A stretch of 64,000 bases of DNA from Dermatemys mawii (GCA_007922305.1 ML677334.1:18154969-18218968), one strand, 5' to 3'. Positions 9,841-22,789 are shown, counted from the stretch's first letter. The notes: a model not told the origin generated them from the letters alone. Numbers and translations are program-made.

Positions 9841-12800
9841 GAGGACTTGGCTTGTAGGTAACTTTCCTGAAGTGGTCACTTCCTCTCCCCATTCATGCTT
9901 CAAGATGGGATCCTACTCCTAGATCATGAGGGATTTGCCTTTGCCAGCCATACGGGGAATTGAACAGAAAGTTCTGAGAGGGGCTCATCTGGGAGAGAAA
10001 TGTTGTATCACTCCTGTCCTAGTTCAGGTCAGATATGTTCCAGGACTGATGTGGATACAGAAATTACTTGATAAGGTACAAATAACCAAGCATATAACAT
10101 ATAGAAGTCAATGCATGTTTAGGAAATCCATTCAGGTTCACTTATTTCTTCTAAAATCCTTGGGTCTGATCCTCAAAAAAGGCTGCAGAGTCTGGCCTTT
10201 TAACATTGTATCACACTGGCAAATGTACATAAAAAGCACATTTATACCTAACCCCTTTTAAACTCAGGGTTAAGATAGGGTACAGTGACTGGCTTGCATC
10301 CTAAGAACATGAGGGTTGGGTGGGTTGTTTGTTTTGAAGTCTTTGCATTGCAATATTTTTAAATTATAGATAATAGGAGATATATATTTTCTACCTGTCA
10401 GATTACATTCTTTGATCTTCTTTGAAAATGTGAGACCTTTTCAAATGTTTCAGGGAAGAGAAGAGTTCTGTCTCTTTCATCTAACTGTCTTAAACCTGTA
10501 TGTTGCCATCTTTAAAAAGTGACATTTATTTTGTGTTGTATTAAATATTGGTGTTGATTTAAGTTTAATCCTTGGCTGTTTACACATTAAAATCAAAGTG
10601 GACAAATCCACCCGGGTTTCATTCCATTGATCTGAATGGGGTGAATTTGGCCTGAGGAGTTTTGAAGTAGTTCAGCTGCAGTTTTGTTTCCATTTAATCA
10701 TGTAACACCATTCTCCATCACTAAGATTTTTTTCTTTTATCTCATACCCCAGAGAATTCTTTCACTGCTGCTGTTAGGGGATTATTTGGCCTGACCTCTT
10801 GAAACTACCTTCCTCATCTTTGATGTGTTATAAATACAGCACCCAGTTCCAGCCAGGTACAGCCCTATTTGCCTCAAGCTACCTTTTGTTTTACTAGGGA
10901 ACTCGTCTGACATATGATGGCAGCTCCAGAAGACTGCCAGGCAGCTGCGGGGAAGTGATAAAATAAACTAGAACCAGACTATAAATCTGAGATAAGTAGG
11001 GAACTCAGCTGTCTTGCTACCACTTCACTGAAAGTAGCCAGGCTGCTCCGCATTGTTTTTTAACCGTGAAAACAGCTGCAGTTGCAAGTTGCTGCTTGCC
11101 AGAGACCCATATTTGTCATACCTGTTCAGACATCCCATATAGAACAAGAAAGTGCTGATGGCAGCAGTGCCTACCTTCCCCTAGCTCTCTCTCTTCAGTC
11201 GAGGCCACATTTTAGATCCATCCCAGTCTCTCCAATGATTTTTTTGTCACGGGATTCAGTGTTGCCAGCGTTCGCTGATGATACTCTGGCTGCTGAAGGA
11301 TGAAAGTAAAAGAGGTTGTCCAAGGAGTGGGGTTTCCTTAGAGTCAGTGTCTCACCTCTACAGGCCTCTTGCTCTTTAGGTAAGAAAAATGTGCTGCCAA
11401 AAATAAATGTATAGGATTTATGGTACCTCTAATGTGCCCAGCAACCTGCTAGCTAGGCAACCAACAACAGACCCTTCTGTTTCCTTTTCATATCCATTTC
11501 CAGTTATGGGTTTCAGCTCATGGACTTTCCTCTGTTGATGGCAGCAGCCAGTTTTGCTTGTCTGTAAAGCACCATGCACACTAATGGCATTTAATACATA
11601 ACAGGCTCTCCATTGAGTGATGTGCCTGACCCTCACACACCAAATAGGCAGAGGACCAGCCACCTAAGTGCCCAGATTTTGGGACACTCATGAAGGTCGT
11701 CTACTCCCAGTCCTCTTATCCCTATAAGGAAACTTCTGACCCTGTGGCCCCACCAGCCACCCTCGTGCTTGGGAGGGTTTCATGCAGAAGAGGAAGTCAC
11801 CACATAATATTGACAGGCTCAGCAAAGATGATATTACTCAGCGTAATCTCCATGATACCTGAGTGAACGGATGACCCTCGAGACATGGGCCAACCCTTTC
11901 AGGTTTATGGAGCCCATTTCCACAGTGCACTCACTGAGGGTTTTCTTGGAACTGGCAGGAAATGGGGGACATTACAGCAGAGTCAGCACTCCCCATTTTG
12001 CTGCCCTGAATATTTTTGCATCTGTCCCCTCACTCAAAGCCTCCATGCTGCAGCAACTCTCTGTTGGACAGTAGACCAAAGCAGGTGTCCTTCTCCAAAG
12101 CAGAAGTCAACACACCCCATGGAGTAGCTAGCAGAAGACTAATGTCACTTATTAATATTCCTATTTCCACACCCCCTGGGGCACTAGGAGCAAGGGACAA
12201 TATCAGTGTAGTGTCTTGTGCATAAGCAAATAGCACAGAAAGCAGTTATGTCCTATATGGCATTTTTAAAATGCCCATCCTCTTCTAGGGGCAGTTAGGC
12301 AGAAGCAACATCTTACATTGGCTTGCACTAACTACTGCAGGGCATTGGCACATTAGTCCACTGTAATTTTATTCAGCTACATTCCTTTCACAGTTTATAG
12401 TGATGCATGTTTATAGTAGTCTCATTTATGAAATACACACAGCAGTTACACATAACTTTATTATTTTCAGCACTAAAAGCACAATTAGTAATTTCATCAA
12501 GCTAACACTGTTAAAGCAAATGAGTCACTGTAGGCTGTATGCAGCCACCTACGATTTACAGAGCTATATATATTTACATACTAAGGATAGAGAATTTTAA
12601 ACAGTTGAATTTGGGGCACTGCTTACAAAATGTTGCCAGAAACATTAGGTGAAATTCTGTGACACTGGCCTCATGTTCTAACAGTGGCTCCAGGTCTTAA
12701 ACTATATCTAGGATGCATCTGGCTCTATTTTTCATTTCTGGGGAGAACCAGAAATGCAGCATGTCTGTTGGTAAGCAAGATTCTGCTTCGTTCTATTTCC

Positions 12801-13189
12801 AACCTGAAAGAAGCTATATAAAACCAAGCTGAGCAGACAGTGAGAGTTTGATTTCCAAGACTTAAGCAGCCTATTCACATAGACCACTGGTTGCAATTGG
12901 GCTTATGAGACATCTTTGCTGGAACTGGAAATGATTCTCAAAAGTAAGGATCAGTTTCTCATGGAGAGTTTTGTTTTGGCTTTTGCCAAAAAGCTAGTTC
13001 AAAGGCATTGCCATGGTCAAAAAGAAAAGAAATCTGTATAAATGTCACGTACAAGCTTGCAAACCAAAGATGAATGGAGTCTGATTTCAGGTCATTGATC
13101 GTTTACTGTCCTGACCCATCTAGAGCAACATGAAATAAATTTACAGTGTAAAGTAATAGTGATCTGACCAGCTGGAGCAAGCATTTTGC
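9841..13189. other. Unassigned non-coding DNA (about 3.3 kb)
   Basis: No TE terminus, gene or RNA could be supported. Frames of 60-111 codons occur but show no recognisable domain. Composition is ordinary and repeat content appears low. Confidence 0.5.
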
Positions 13190-13575
13190 ACAGTGCAGAA
13201 AATTGAATCTATGGGTCCTTGGCAAACTCTGACACTAACTATGTGACTTTTGGCAAATCACTTAAGTCAAAATTTTCACACATAGGCGCCCAAACTTAGG
13301 CAACTAACTCTATTTAGCACCTAAATTAGTGGACTGATATTGAAAGCTATTGAGGAAGCTTTGAAAGCTGTTATGCTGGTACTTCTCAAAATCAGGCCTC
13401 AATTTAGCTGTCCAACTTTATGTATCCAAGTGTGAAAATCTTGACTACCATCTCATCTGCAAAATGGAGATAACAAATCCTGCCTCACAGGCATGTTGTG
13501 AAGCTTAGTTATTATTGTCTGTAAAGATCTCTTAGATCCATGGCTGGAAGGTGCCATAGAAGTGTGAAGTACATT
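13190..13575 (+). repeat. SINE, tRNA-derived type, interrupted
   Basis: The body reads CTATGTGACTTTTGGCAAAT, then resumes at ATCTGCAAAATGGAGATAAC, GCCTCACAGGCATGTTGTG and the tail GGAAGGTGCCATAGAAGTG. This is the order of the widespread tRNA-derived SINE with its LINE-like tail. The tRNA head is too eroded to define A and B boxes. A foldback segment (13266-13445) is embedded between the two body blocks. Confidence 0.7.
13266..13445. repeat. Foldback repeat nested in the SINE
   Basis: The left arm starts GTCAAAATTTTCACACAT and the right arm ends AAGTGTGAAAATCTTGAC, an imperfect inverted pair about 180 bp across. It splits two blocks of the SINE that are normally adjacent. No clear TSD was found. 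Confidence 0.6.
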
Positions 13576-16500
13576 GACCAGTATAGCGGCTTACTTGAAG
13601 TTTCATAATTGCTCGTGAGATTATTCTTGTCCTCCAACCCCAAAATTGAAATGACAGCTTTCCCTGTTTTAGCGGCAGTTTTGTAACTCTCTTCCCTCAC
13701 TGTGCCATGAAATAACGCCACCACCCCCCAGCACTGAGCATAACTCCTTACAGTCCCTGAATAAATATAACACAAAAATGAAGAGGAGGAAATAGTTAAG
13801 GTTTACGTGGTAGAATTCTTCCACTTTTGGGACTCACTGTCCTTTGCATTGTGCCAAAGCTCAGACTGGCAGCCTTCAAGACACAATGAAAAGTTTATTT
13901 GTATGTTTCACTTTCTGGTGATTTGGGGTAAGTTTACTTTACCCCTGCAATATAATTGACAACACATTGCTAACGGACACAGTGGTAATTTAATGCCACC
14001 CACTTGGGCAATTTGTGTTTTAACATTTGTAAGTGGCACTTAGCTGCTAGGACTATAGGTACTATAGCAAGCCCTACATAAAACTTGCTTAGAAAGTATG
14101 CTTTTTTCATCTTCAGATAGAAATTTCCAACCCTGGGAACAAATGCAATCTAAGTTCCCTTACATTTGTGCAAAGAATGGCCTGTGATCAATGTTGGCAT
14201 TTCGATTTGTGTGGGCCCTCTGGAGTTCTCATGATCCAGTTTTAATCCTCCCTTCACCTGTCTTCTCAGAACTTTCCAAAATATTCTCAGGAGAATTTTA
14301 GTTCAGCTTTATGGCTGGTTGTACTTTAAAATTCATTTTGTCTCATTAAAAGCGATTGCCACATGCCCATTTGATCCCCTTTGTAATTAAACAACGTGAT
14401 TTATTTCAGAGTAGGAATGTAGCCCTTTCAGCTCTATTACAAGAAGGCTTGAGCCTCTGTTATGTAGAAAGGTTTTAATGTATTATTGCATATAGCTCAG
14501 CATGTGGTTTTCTAGGCTTCAGTTGGTCTGTTTCCTTCCTGTTCCTCTATTGACTCATTTCCTCAAATATAACTTGAGTTTGTCACTGCGTTTTAGCCTC
14601 AGATAAAACATTATTGGTATCCATAAAATGCAGAAGTAAGAGAGACAGCAGCAAAGGGGAAATTATCTTCTTTACTTTCACAAAACAGAAGTACAAACGA
14701 TTTCTTTTTCTGGCAATAAGGACAGGCATGGAGTAAGCTATATTTTCATTTTGGGGACAAATTAATCTTAGTGTTTTACCCTGCCACTCATCACCATAGT
14801 GTCTGAGCCCCTTCCATGTAAAAAATCAACAAAAACTGAACTCTCTAGCAGACTTTGTAGAGCCTCCAGCGTTCCTCCCTTTTTAGGGTCACAGGAGGTT
14901 TTTGCTAACAAATTGGACAAACACTTGTCAGGGATGGTCTAGACATGGCCATTCGTAGCTATTCTGGGGCCCTATGCAACACCCCTCTCCCCTGCCCCCA
15001 TGGGGAGGTGTGTGGGGCCCCAGGCTTCCGAGTGGAGGGGCTGGGCCCAGGCCTCCATGCAGGGGGTGGGGGCAGGGCTGTAAAGTCACTGGTGAAGTCT
15101 GTGGTTACCAATGAAATGTAAACAGAAAGGATACTGCAAGTATTTTTGATTCAAAACCACTTTAATGCTAGCAGCTTTCTGACTCCCTTTTAAATTTATT
15201 CAGAACATGTGCAGGCTTAAAGTCATTTTTGTTGAGTGCTTGCCCATGGTTCCCTGTTAGCAAGCATAAAGAGCTAGGTCCAAAGAAAAACCTCTATCTA
15301 TAGGGCTGGGAAGACCACATGGTTGCTAACCTTTGGCCCCTGATTTTTGGCTGGGTCTTATCCGAGCCTCCAGCATCCTGGGCACAACTCACTGTTTCTG
15401 GAAATGCACTGATTCAGACATCTAACTACCTGATCTGAAGATGCAAGAAAGTGTGGTAATCAGTGAAATAAATAGCAGCTGTTGCAAGTGAAATTAATTA
15501 CATCCACAGTTTGGCACCCACACTGAATTACAGGTGCAACATTAACTTGTAGGTGCAGTAGTTGAGACCCACCTTTAATTGCAAGTGCAATGCCAAAATT
15601 CCTGTGTTGGTTCTCTGTGAGTTTAAGTGTTAACTAGAAATTCAGAATGAAGTGAAAGAAAACAGCAGGCTGCATTTTAAGTAGGAGTGAAGGAACACAA
15701 GGAACTTAGAAGGTCTAGTGGCAAAATATGTCTGAGTTCCACCTGTCTCATTTAGCAAGTGCTAGCCCAGAAAGGCCTATGCTGTAACATGGTTTCTTTT
15801 GAGGGGTCTTACCTAAATTGACATCTGACCCAGATACTGCCTTCCTTTCCCCTTCTTAAACTTCTAAAGAATTGCATTCAGCCACTTGCAGGTCTAATAA
15901 CACCCCTTCTTGAGACGCAGTTTCTTAGAAAAACATCACAGTACAAATGTCAGCGTAACTCATAACAAGTCTTTCCCCTGCTATGCAGTATCGTCAGCCC
16001 CTTGTTAGGCTCAAAAATTTTTTTTCCAAAATCTTCCTGCCATTTCCTCAAGCCTCTTCCTTCTTGATCATGTTGCTTCTCTTAAGGTGAGTGCTCAAAC
16101 CACTCATCACAGGCAGCTCCAGTCAGGCCTTTCCACCTAGCTAGTATGGAAAGGCCCTTCCAGTCTTCCCTGAGTCTTTCCCCCTGCAAAAGCAAGGAGC
16201 CTGTCAACAACTCTATGGACAGAGCAGGCTCTCTCTTCTAGGAAGTTCCACCCTGGGATACTATGAGATGATCCTTGTCACCTGACCCAGCCCAAGCCCA
16301 AATCCATTACTTGGAATTGGATAACTAGGCCCAGATGGAGTGGAAGCCAACCCCCTCGAAGGGCCAACCCACCCTGTGATGTTTTCCCCAAGCACAAATT
16401 CTAACAGGCGTATTTTTACATGTTCACATTTCCTTTGTGAGTGTAAGCACATTTCTGTCCCCTGCTCCAGCCCCCATATGTTGCTCTGGTAGCATAGAGG

Positions 16501-16740
16501 GGCCACAAAGATGTTACATTTGGCCAAGGGAGAATTCTCTCAGTGCATCAACAGCTTAAGACCACCATATGCAGCCTGTACTACCCTCTTTGCAGCCTCT
16601 ATGGTAGGGAGCTTATTGGGCGGTTGGGAGGGAGTCTCAGGGTGGGAAGGTCGCTGCTGTGCTGAGCATTACAAAGATTTTTGGTTGTTCTGGACTAGGA
16701 GCAGCCTATGTAAGGCTGCCACAAATTAGAACAGATTCCA
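13576..16740. other. Unassigned DNA with one GC-rich patch
   Basis: No gene supported. A GC-rich patch at about 14965-15085, with GGGGCCCCAGGC and GGGCCCAGGCC, resembles decayed GC-rich repeat DNA rather than a promoter. Around 15500-15600, blocks like TTACAGGTGCAAC and TTGCAAGTGCAAT recur loosely. The rest looks unique. Confidence 0.45.
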
Positions 16741-16754
16741 AAGACTGCTCTAAG

Positions 16755-16840
16755 ACCCAGATTCTCAAAGGTTTTTCGGTACCTAACTCCTATTTAAATC
16801 TATGGTAGCTAGGTGCCTAAATGCCTTGGAGGACGCAGGC
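16755..16840. repeat. Foldback repeat fragment
   Basis: CCAGATTCTCAAAGG followed by TACCTAACTCCTATTTAAAT and AGCTAGGTGCCTAAATGCC matches the inner part of the 'gattttcaaag...ggtgcctaa' foldback class also seen at 24395 and 40808. Confidence 0.5.
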
Positions 16841-17079
16841 CTAAGTTATTACAGTGACCACCCTGGCCCCAAGGCAGGCCAGAATCCAGGCTGTATACAG
16901 ATGGCTTAAAAGCCTTAAAGCCACCTGCCCCAGCGATGCTTTCTGGTACATTTCAGATTGTGAGTATCTTGGGAAGAGTTTGGTCACTCCTGGTTGTCTG
17001 TAAATCACTATGCACACCTTGGTCAAAGCCTGTTCCCATTGGCTTCAGCAGGAGCAGGATGAGGTCCCATATAATTTAT

Positions 17080-17099
17080 TTAAAAAAAAAAAAAAAAAA
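17080..17099. repeat. Poly-A run
   Basis: About 19 consecutive A residues, followed by AT-rich sequence. No preceding LINE or processed pseudogene body was recognised. Confidence 0.8.
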
Positions 17100-17284
17100 G
17101 AAATAGCAGAAAAATAAAATATGTAATGGGCTGCCAACACAGAGCTACCTGTGGGCCTTGTCTCACAGAATTCTACAAAGAAAGATTAATAATATGACTT
17201 AATTTGGCCTGAGGTGTTCCCTCCAGTTCTCACTGGTCCAGCCCCACTTCACTTCAACAGGTGTTGTGCTGGTGTAAGGGAGAG

Positions 17285-17520
17285 GGAAATTTTGGCTCTT
17301 AATGTCTATAGCACTTCTCATCTGCAAGGCATTTTACAAACATCCTCACAACATTCCTGTGATTTAAATAAGGTGTTATTACCTTGTCTGCTTGTAGATA
17401 AGGAACCAGAGCCAGAGAAGATAAATAACTTGCCCAAGGCCAGAGAGAATGTCAAAGCCAGGATATTCAGGACTTCCTGGCTGCCAACATTGTGCTCAGA
17501 TGTCTAGCTCACACTCATCC
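17285..17520 (-). repeat. SINE, antisense
   Basis: On the plus strand, TATAGCACTTCTCATCTGC, CATTTTACAAACATCCTCAC and TAACTTGCCCAAGGCCAGAG are the reverse complements of the SINE tail and body blocks seen sense-oriented at 13190-13575. The head lies toward 17520 and is eroded. Confidence 0.65.
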
Positions 17521-19039
17521 CTTCTGCCCGCTCCCTCCTCCCCCACAGTGCCCGGATCCAGAAAGGAATTTATGAGACCAGACTTGATTCCTTGATCAGA
17601 AAAACAAAAATTGTCCCAAGCCAAAGTCTGGCTACAAACTTCTTGGGAAGTGCTCAAATTCAAACTTTTATCCAGTCTCAGTTTTCATGAGTGACTCTTT
17701 CTGAACCACAGCTTCTTATCCAAAGGAACCGTGGTAGGGAACTTAATAAAGAAAATGATTATTATCCCTGAATGAGCCACAGTTTGCTAAGGAATTTTGT
17801 GACTTCCAATACACAATGAATTACAATTGTGTAGCCCAGATATTATTATAATAATAAAGGTGTCACTTACAGTCCCCAGGTCAGCTTTGGAAAGAAAGAA
17901 GTGTCCTGACACAGTATTCTTGAGATGTTAAAACATAGTCTGCTTGCTACTTTTTGTTTGATTCAGTAATATTGACCCCATTTCTGTTGAACCTGTAAAT
18001 CAAGACTAACGCCACTGGGGAAAATGAAGTCACCATACACCAGTGTAAATGAGAGCAGACTTGGGCCCATTATGTGTAATGGACAGTATTTATCAGACAC
18101 AACAGCAAACAAATAAAATAATAAAAAGCACAAAACACAAAGAAAAGGAAACCAATAATTTAATGAATTACTCAAACTTCATATTTTTCAAATTAAATAT
18201 AGATATAAAGACATGTAGGGAGAGCTCCTCAGTTGAGCTTCAATAGCGCTATGCTAGTTTATAGCAACTGAGGATCTGGCCTTAAAGTAATGGATGAAAC
18301 CCCCAATGATGCCACTTAACACTTCCAAAAACCTCACTGGAGCCAGGATTTCACCCAACATGTTAAAGCCTGAAGGCACAATCCTGCTCACCAGTACACA
18401 AGCACACACAATTAGCCCATAGCCTCGGTGACTCTGCAACAGTGGATTATGCAAGTTATGCAGCAACATGGGCTTCTGCACAGCACCACAGAACAAGTGT
18501 CCTTGATTTGTAATCAGACAGTAAAACTCTGAAGAGCAGTTAACAACTGCACTGTTGCTTCATAAACGGAGATAAGATGAGATTTATGACATGTAATGTA
18601 CTCTTAAAAATAGTGGCCATCCCAGGCATTTTGTGTTAATAAACAGTTGGAGGCAGAAAATGTGCCTTGTTACGTTTATAGTAACCTTGGGCCTCCACGA
18701 CTCATAAACACTTTTATTTTTAGGAAAGCTGGCGAGGCGCACCTTAAACCCTTCTTTGTTAGTCTATAAACATCCTGAACAGGCCCTTTCGCCAGAGTAT
18801 ATACAATACTTCTGTAATTAAGCAATTTTACATCTGCTGGAGTGGTTTCTTAGCACTGTTCTCAGGGCAACTGAAACAAAATCAGAGTGCAACAGATAAA
18901 TGACATGAGACTTCTGAGAACCATGGGGAGTTAGCAGTTTTAGCACGGGCCTCCCAATCAGTCTCACTGGTTACACTGAGGCAAAATTTGCACCATTATA
19001 ATACATAGTGAGGTATTCACAGTCTTTTAGTGCCCTGGC
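17521..19039. other. Unassigned DNA
   Basis: A small foldback-type fragment with TACACCAGTGTAAATGAG lies near 18037-18054. From about 18500 the sequence looks unique and repeat-poor. No exon could be supported. Confidence 0.45.
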
Positions 19040-19170
19040 CAGTGCATAGGCTAGTGGAAAAGCTATAGGATTCTGGCCTATATTCCATCTCAAAAACTGA
19101 CATACTGTGTGACATAAGACAAATCACTTCAACTGGCTATACCCCATCTAGATAATGCCCATCCATCTTT
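19040..19170 (+). repeat. SINE 5' part
   Basis: The order GATTCTGGCCTATATTCCAT, GACATACTGTGTGACATAAG, ACAAATCACTTCAACTGGC and CCATCTAGATAATGCCCAT follows the tRNA-derived head and body of the SINE family. The A box is lost and the B box is degenerate. The tail is missing. Confidence 0.6.
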
Positions 19171-21258
19171 GCTTTGAGAGTCATGGAAGAAGAGACCATG
19201 AAAGTAGTATGCCTATCATCTCCACCTGAGGCTTCTGCCTAGCTAGCATCAGCAGAGAGTAGCGTCCCTGGATAGCTGGGTAGGGCGATAGCACTTGCAG
19301 GAATTGTGTTTAAAAGAAGACTATTTTAGGAGTTGGGGAAAGGGGCAATCAAACAAGGACATTATTACAACATGACATCGAAAGGTGCCTACTGCAGTGG
19401 CCACCAGCTGTCACCGGGCAGAACTGCAGTGGGGAAAGCTGTCAACCGAGCCGGTCCTAGCCAGCTCTAAAGGAATCCAGCAGAGCAATTGAGATGATGA
19501 TCTCCAGTGCTGGGGGGCGGGGACGGGGACGGGGAGAGGTTAAGATTCTAAGAAAACATCTCCCTGAATGGGGTCTGTGACAGTTCTGCCTAGTTTCCTC
19601 ACAGAGTAGATGTGGATGGCTGGTGTTAGTTGAAAGCATTCGCATTCTTTGGCTTCTGGTGCCCTAGGGGAAAAACATTACATAAAAAACTGGTACTTTC
19701 CACATCAAAGGACAACAGAATTTTTTAAAAAATTACTCACAGCTATATTAGGCTAAAAGTTTTCATAAGTGAACATCAATTTAAAAACCACTCTGGATCC
19801 CTTGACCGTGTTTTGGGAATGGGGGAGCTAGGAATCAAGAAATGGATTAAATGAAAGCTACATCTTTAAAAGGGACTGATACAATATATATCTATTGGGG
19901 TATTTATTTTTCCTTTTGAGAGACTTTTTGAGTTACTCCAATATTCAAGGACCGCTAAGCTTGCAAAAATTAAGTGTCGTTTCTGCTTGTCCTCAGAAAA
20001 TTAGAGTTAAGAATTAAAGAGGTTTCTTTCAATAACCGTAAAGCACGTCTGTGAATCTGATTTGCATTTAAATTTCTTAATTAATATAGTGGGCCCAATG
20101 TAGTTACTTAAGTAGAATGCACAACCCCCAAACCTGGAAGTTTTAATTAGCATTTCGGTATGTAAATCAGGCTTTTATGTGTAGAGATGAGAACCCAGAT
20201 GTCGATTTAAAGTTGAGCTCTTCAAAACTGACAAGATTTGGGGTGTAGTGATTTTTGGGTACTTGCAACATCTTAAAAGGATCTGGTTTTCAGAGTGTGG
20301 ATGGTCAGCACTTTCTTTCGGGAGTCTCAACCTTGGCACTGAAAAACGGAGGCCCTTAAAATAACTTAAAAACCATGGCCTGAAAGGACAATTTAAGAGA
20401 CCACGTTTGGAAATTTGACTCACAAAGAACACAACCTGAAAGGATTAGATATAATGAAAGGCACCACGAGGCCAAATTTCACCCAAAATTTAAATATTGT
20501 AAAAATAAGATTCAAAAACACATAAGGCAAAAGAAAGCTACAATGATTTCTTCTATTCTAACCATTTAAAAAATTATATAAAGATTCTCTGCAGTATTTT
20601 CAACCCAAACACTGCAACTTCATACTAGTGCATGACCTCCTAAAAGTAAAATGGCTATAAATTGTTTAGAAACTGATTAGCCTGTCTTTCACTGCTGACT
20701 CCAAGCTGAGTGAAAAGCAAAATTTTAACAAACTGTAAATGGAGAAAGATGAATTGATTTTTTCTAAATTCCTTCCATTTTAATACACTAAGGTATTATT
20801 AAGAACACAAAAAATAAATTGTTTTTAAAAATAAGCTATTTTTAATCTGCCAGTGCTCCTTTAAGAAGAATTTGTAGTGCTTGTCCAAATGGGTGTGGTT
20901 TCAAAAGGCTACTTCCTGAGGGACAGCTTTGAATTGTCTCCAGTCTTGAGCAGAACAGGATATAACATATTATTAGCAGGATGCACCAGACCTCAATGAA
21001 GTCACATTTTGTTGCCAAGTCTCTGGAGCAGCTCTCACACACAACAAAATTACTTTCCAAAGCAGATTGAAGCTAATAACTTAAGCTCCCACTCCCAAAT
21101 GCCTAGCAGTTTCCAGTCCTCTCGATTTCAGATATAGAGATCCCATCAATGAACAGAGCACTCCTTCCCTATTAGCCGCTGCTGAGATCCCTCTATTCAA
21201 GCAATCTAGAGGGGAAGGTGGAGTAGATCCTTAAAAAGCATATTGTTTGCATGAGGAT
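19171..21258. other. Unassigned, repeat-poor DNA
   Basis: No TE terminus was recognised over about 2 kb. A short GGGACGGGGACGGGG run lies near 19517-19531. A 72-codon minus-strand frame at 20842-21060 has no known domain. This could hold conserved non-coding sequence, but that cannot be judged from one genome. Confidence 0.45.
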
Positions 21259-21262
21259 TTAG

Positions 21263-21830
21263 ACTAGGTCTACACTAGAACTTACTTCAGTATAACTTAG
21301 GTCACTCAGGGTATGTCTATATTACCCGCCAGATCGGCGGATAGCAATCAATCTATTGGGGATCAATTTATCATGTCTAGTTTAGATGCGATAAATCAAT
21401 CCCTGAGCACTCTCCACTCAACTCTTGTACTCCATGAAAGGAGCAGGCGGAGTTGACAGGGGAGCGGCAGCAGTCCATTCACCGCTGTGAAGACACTGCA
21501 GTAAGTTGATCTAAGTACGTGGACTTCAGCTACACTATTCTTGTAGCTGTAGTTGCGTATCTTAGATCGATTCCCCTGTGCCCCAGTGTAGATCAGTACA
21601 CAGGGATGTGAATAAGTCACCCCCCTGAATAATATAAGATACGCCAATCCAAGCACCAGTGTGACAGTGGTATGTCGGCGGCGGGAGAGCTTCTCCACTG
21701 ACATAGCTACCGCCTCTCGCGGAGGTGGAGTTATTATGTCAATGGAAGAGCTCTTTCCCATCGCAATAAATTGGCTTCAGCAGATGCGCTGCAGATGTGC
21801 CGCTGTTGCATTTGTAATGTAAACGAGCCC
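21263..21830. mobile_element. Foldback MITE with a second MITE nested inside
   Basis: The outer element starts ACTAGGTCTACACTAGAAC and ends near TGTAAACGAGCCC. TTAG flanks it at 21259-21262 and 21831-21834, a TTAA-like duplication. From about 21309, GGGTATGTCTATATTACCCG begins a second family whose hairpin arms GATCAATTTATC/GATAAATCAATCC follow; that inner copy runs to about 21597, CCCAGTGTAGATCA. A 121-codon minus frame across this region is incidental. A piggyBac-derived MITE is an inference from the TTAA-like flanks only. Confidence 0.65.
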
Positions 21831-21834
21831 TTAG

Positions 21835-22786
21835 CCCTGGTCTACACTACAGAGTTAGGCTCATGTAAGGTGGCTTACATCTAGGGTTGCCAGGCATCTG
21901 TTTTTTGACCAGAATGCCCAATTGAAAAGGGACCCTGGTGATGCTGGTCAGCACTGCCACTAAAAGTCCAGTTGGCGGCGCAGCGGGGCTAAGGGCAGGC
22001 TCCCTGCCTGCCTTGGCTTGGCGCTGCTCCTGAAAGTGGCCATCATGTCTGGCTCCTAGGTTCAGGGGTGGCTACAGGGGCTGTGCGGGCTGCTCCAACC
22101 TCGAGCACCAGCTCCACAGCTCCCATTGGCTGGGAATTGCAGCCAATGGAAGCTGCAGGGATGGTGCCTGCAGGCGTGGGCAGCACATGGAGCCCCCTGG
22201 CTGCCCCTGAACCTAGTAGCTGGTTATGCCATCTGCTTCTGGGAGCCACCTAAGGTAAGTGCCACCTGGAGCCTGCACTCCTTCCCACATCCCAACCCTG
22301 TGCCACTGCCCTGAGCCCCGTCCCACACTTTGAACCCCTTGGTCCCAGTCAGTGTCTACACTAGAATGCTGCTTCCGCCAAAGTCCCCCATTACACCAAC
22401 ATAATAACACCACCTCCATGAGAAGCATAGCTCTTATATCAGTGTAATTAGGGTGATGTAGTGTCCACGTAGACACTCTGTTACATGGTCCCTTGGCTGT
22501 CAGCCCCAAGTGGGGCTCACCCAGTGCCCAGTTGACAGCTCGGGTTGTCAGTGCTGGGTGACAGGAGAGGACCCAGCAGTGAGTCCCACACGGGGCTGAG
22601 AGCTGAGGCTGTCAGCTCCAGGACTGCTGGGTTCCAGCTCTCAGTGTCCCACAATGCCCCACTTCAGTCGGTATGGACACACACCACCAACAGATGGAGC
22701 AAGTGTGACTGTGAACCACTACTTTAATTACTGCAGTGGCTGTACGTTGACTTACATTAACTTAATTTTGCAGTGCAGACAAGCCC
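21835..22786. mobile_element. Long foldback MITE, GC-rich insert inside
   Basis: Starts CCCTGGTCTACACTACAGAG and ends TTGCAGTGCAGACAAGCCC, imperfect inverted ends. It is preceded by TTAG, shared with the previous MITE, and followed by a TAA-containing site. The interior includes AGTGTCTACACTAGAATGC near 22348 and GTAGTGTCCACGTAGACAC near 22458, further inverted blocks of the family. Its first block is separated from the second by GC-rich sequence (21889-22347) judged to be a different repeat. Confidence 0.6.
21889..22347. repeat. GC-rich interspersed repeat inside the MITE
   Basis: Begins CTAGGGTTGCCAGGCATCTG and ends near CCCTTGGTCCCAGTC. It contains the CAGCTCCCATTGGCTGGGAA block typical of GC-rich turtle DNA transposons. 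Both borders fall at breaks in the MITE sequence, but no clean TSD is visible. Open frames here are incidental. Confidence 0.55.
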
Positions 22787-22789
22787 TAA

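Noticed and set aside
20842..21060. 72-codon Cys-rich minus-strand frame in a repeat-poor region
   Set aside because: A possible exon was considered, but no convincing splice acceptor and donor pair or family similarity was seen.
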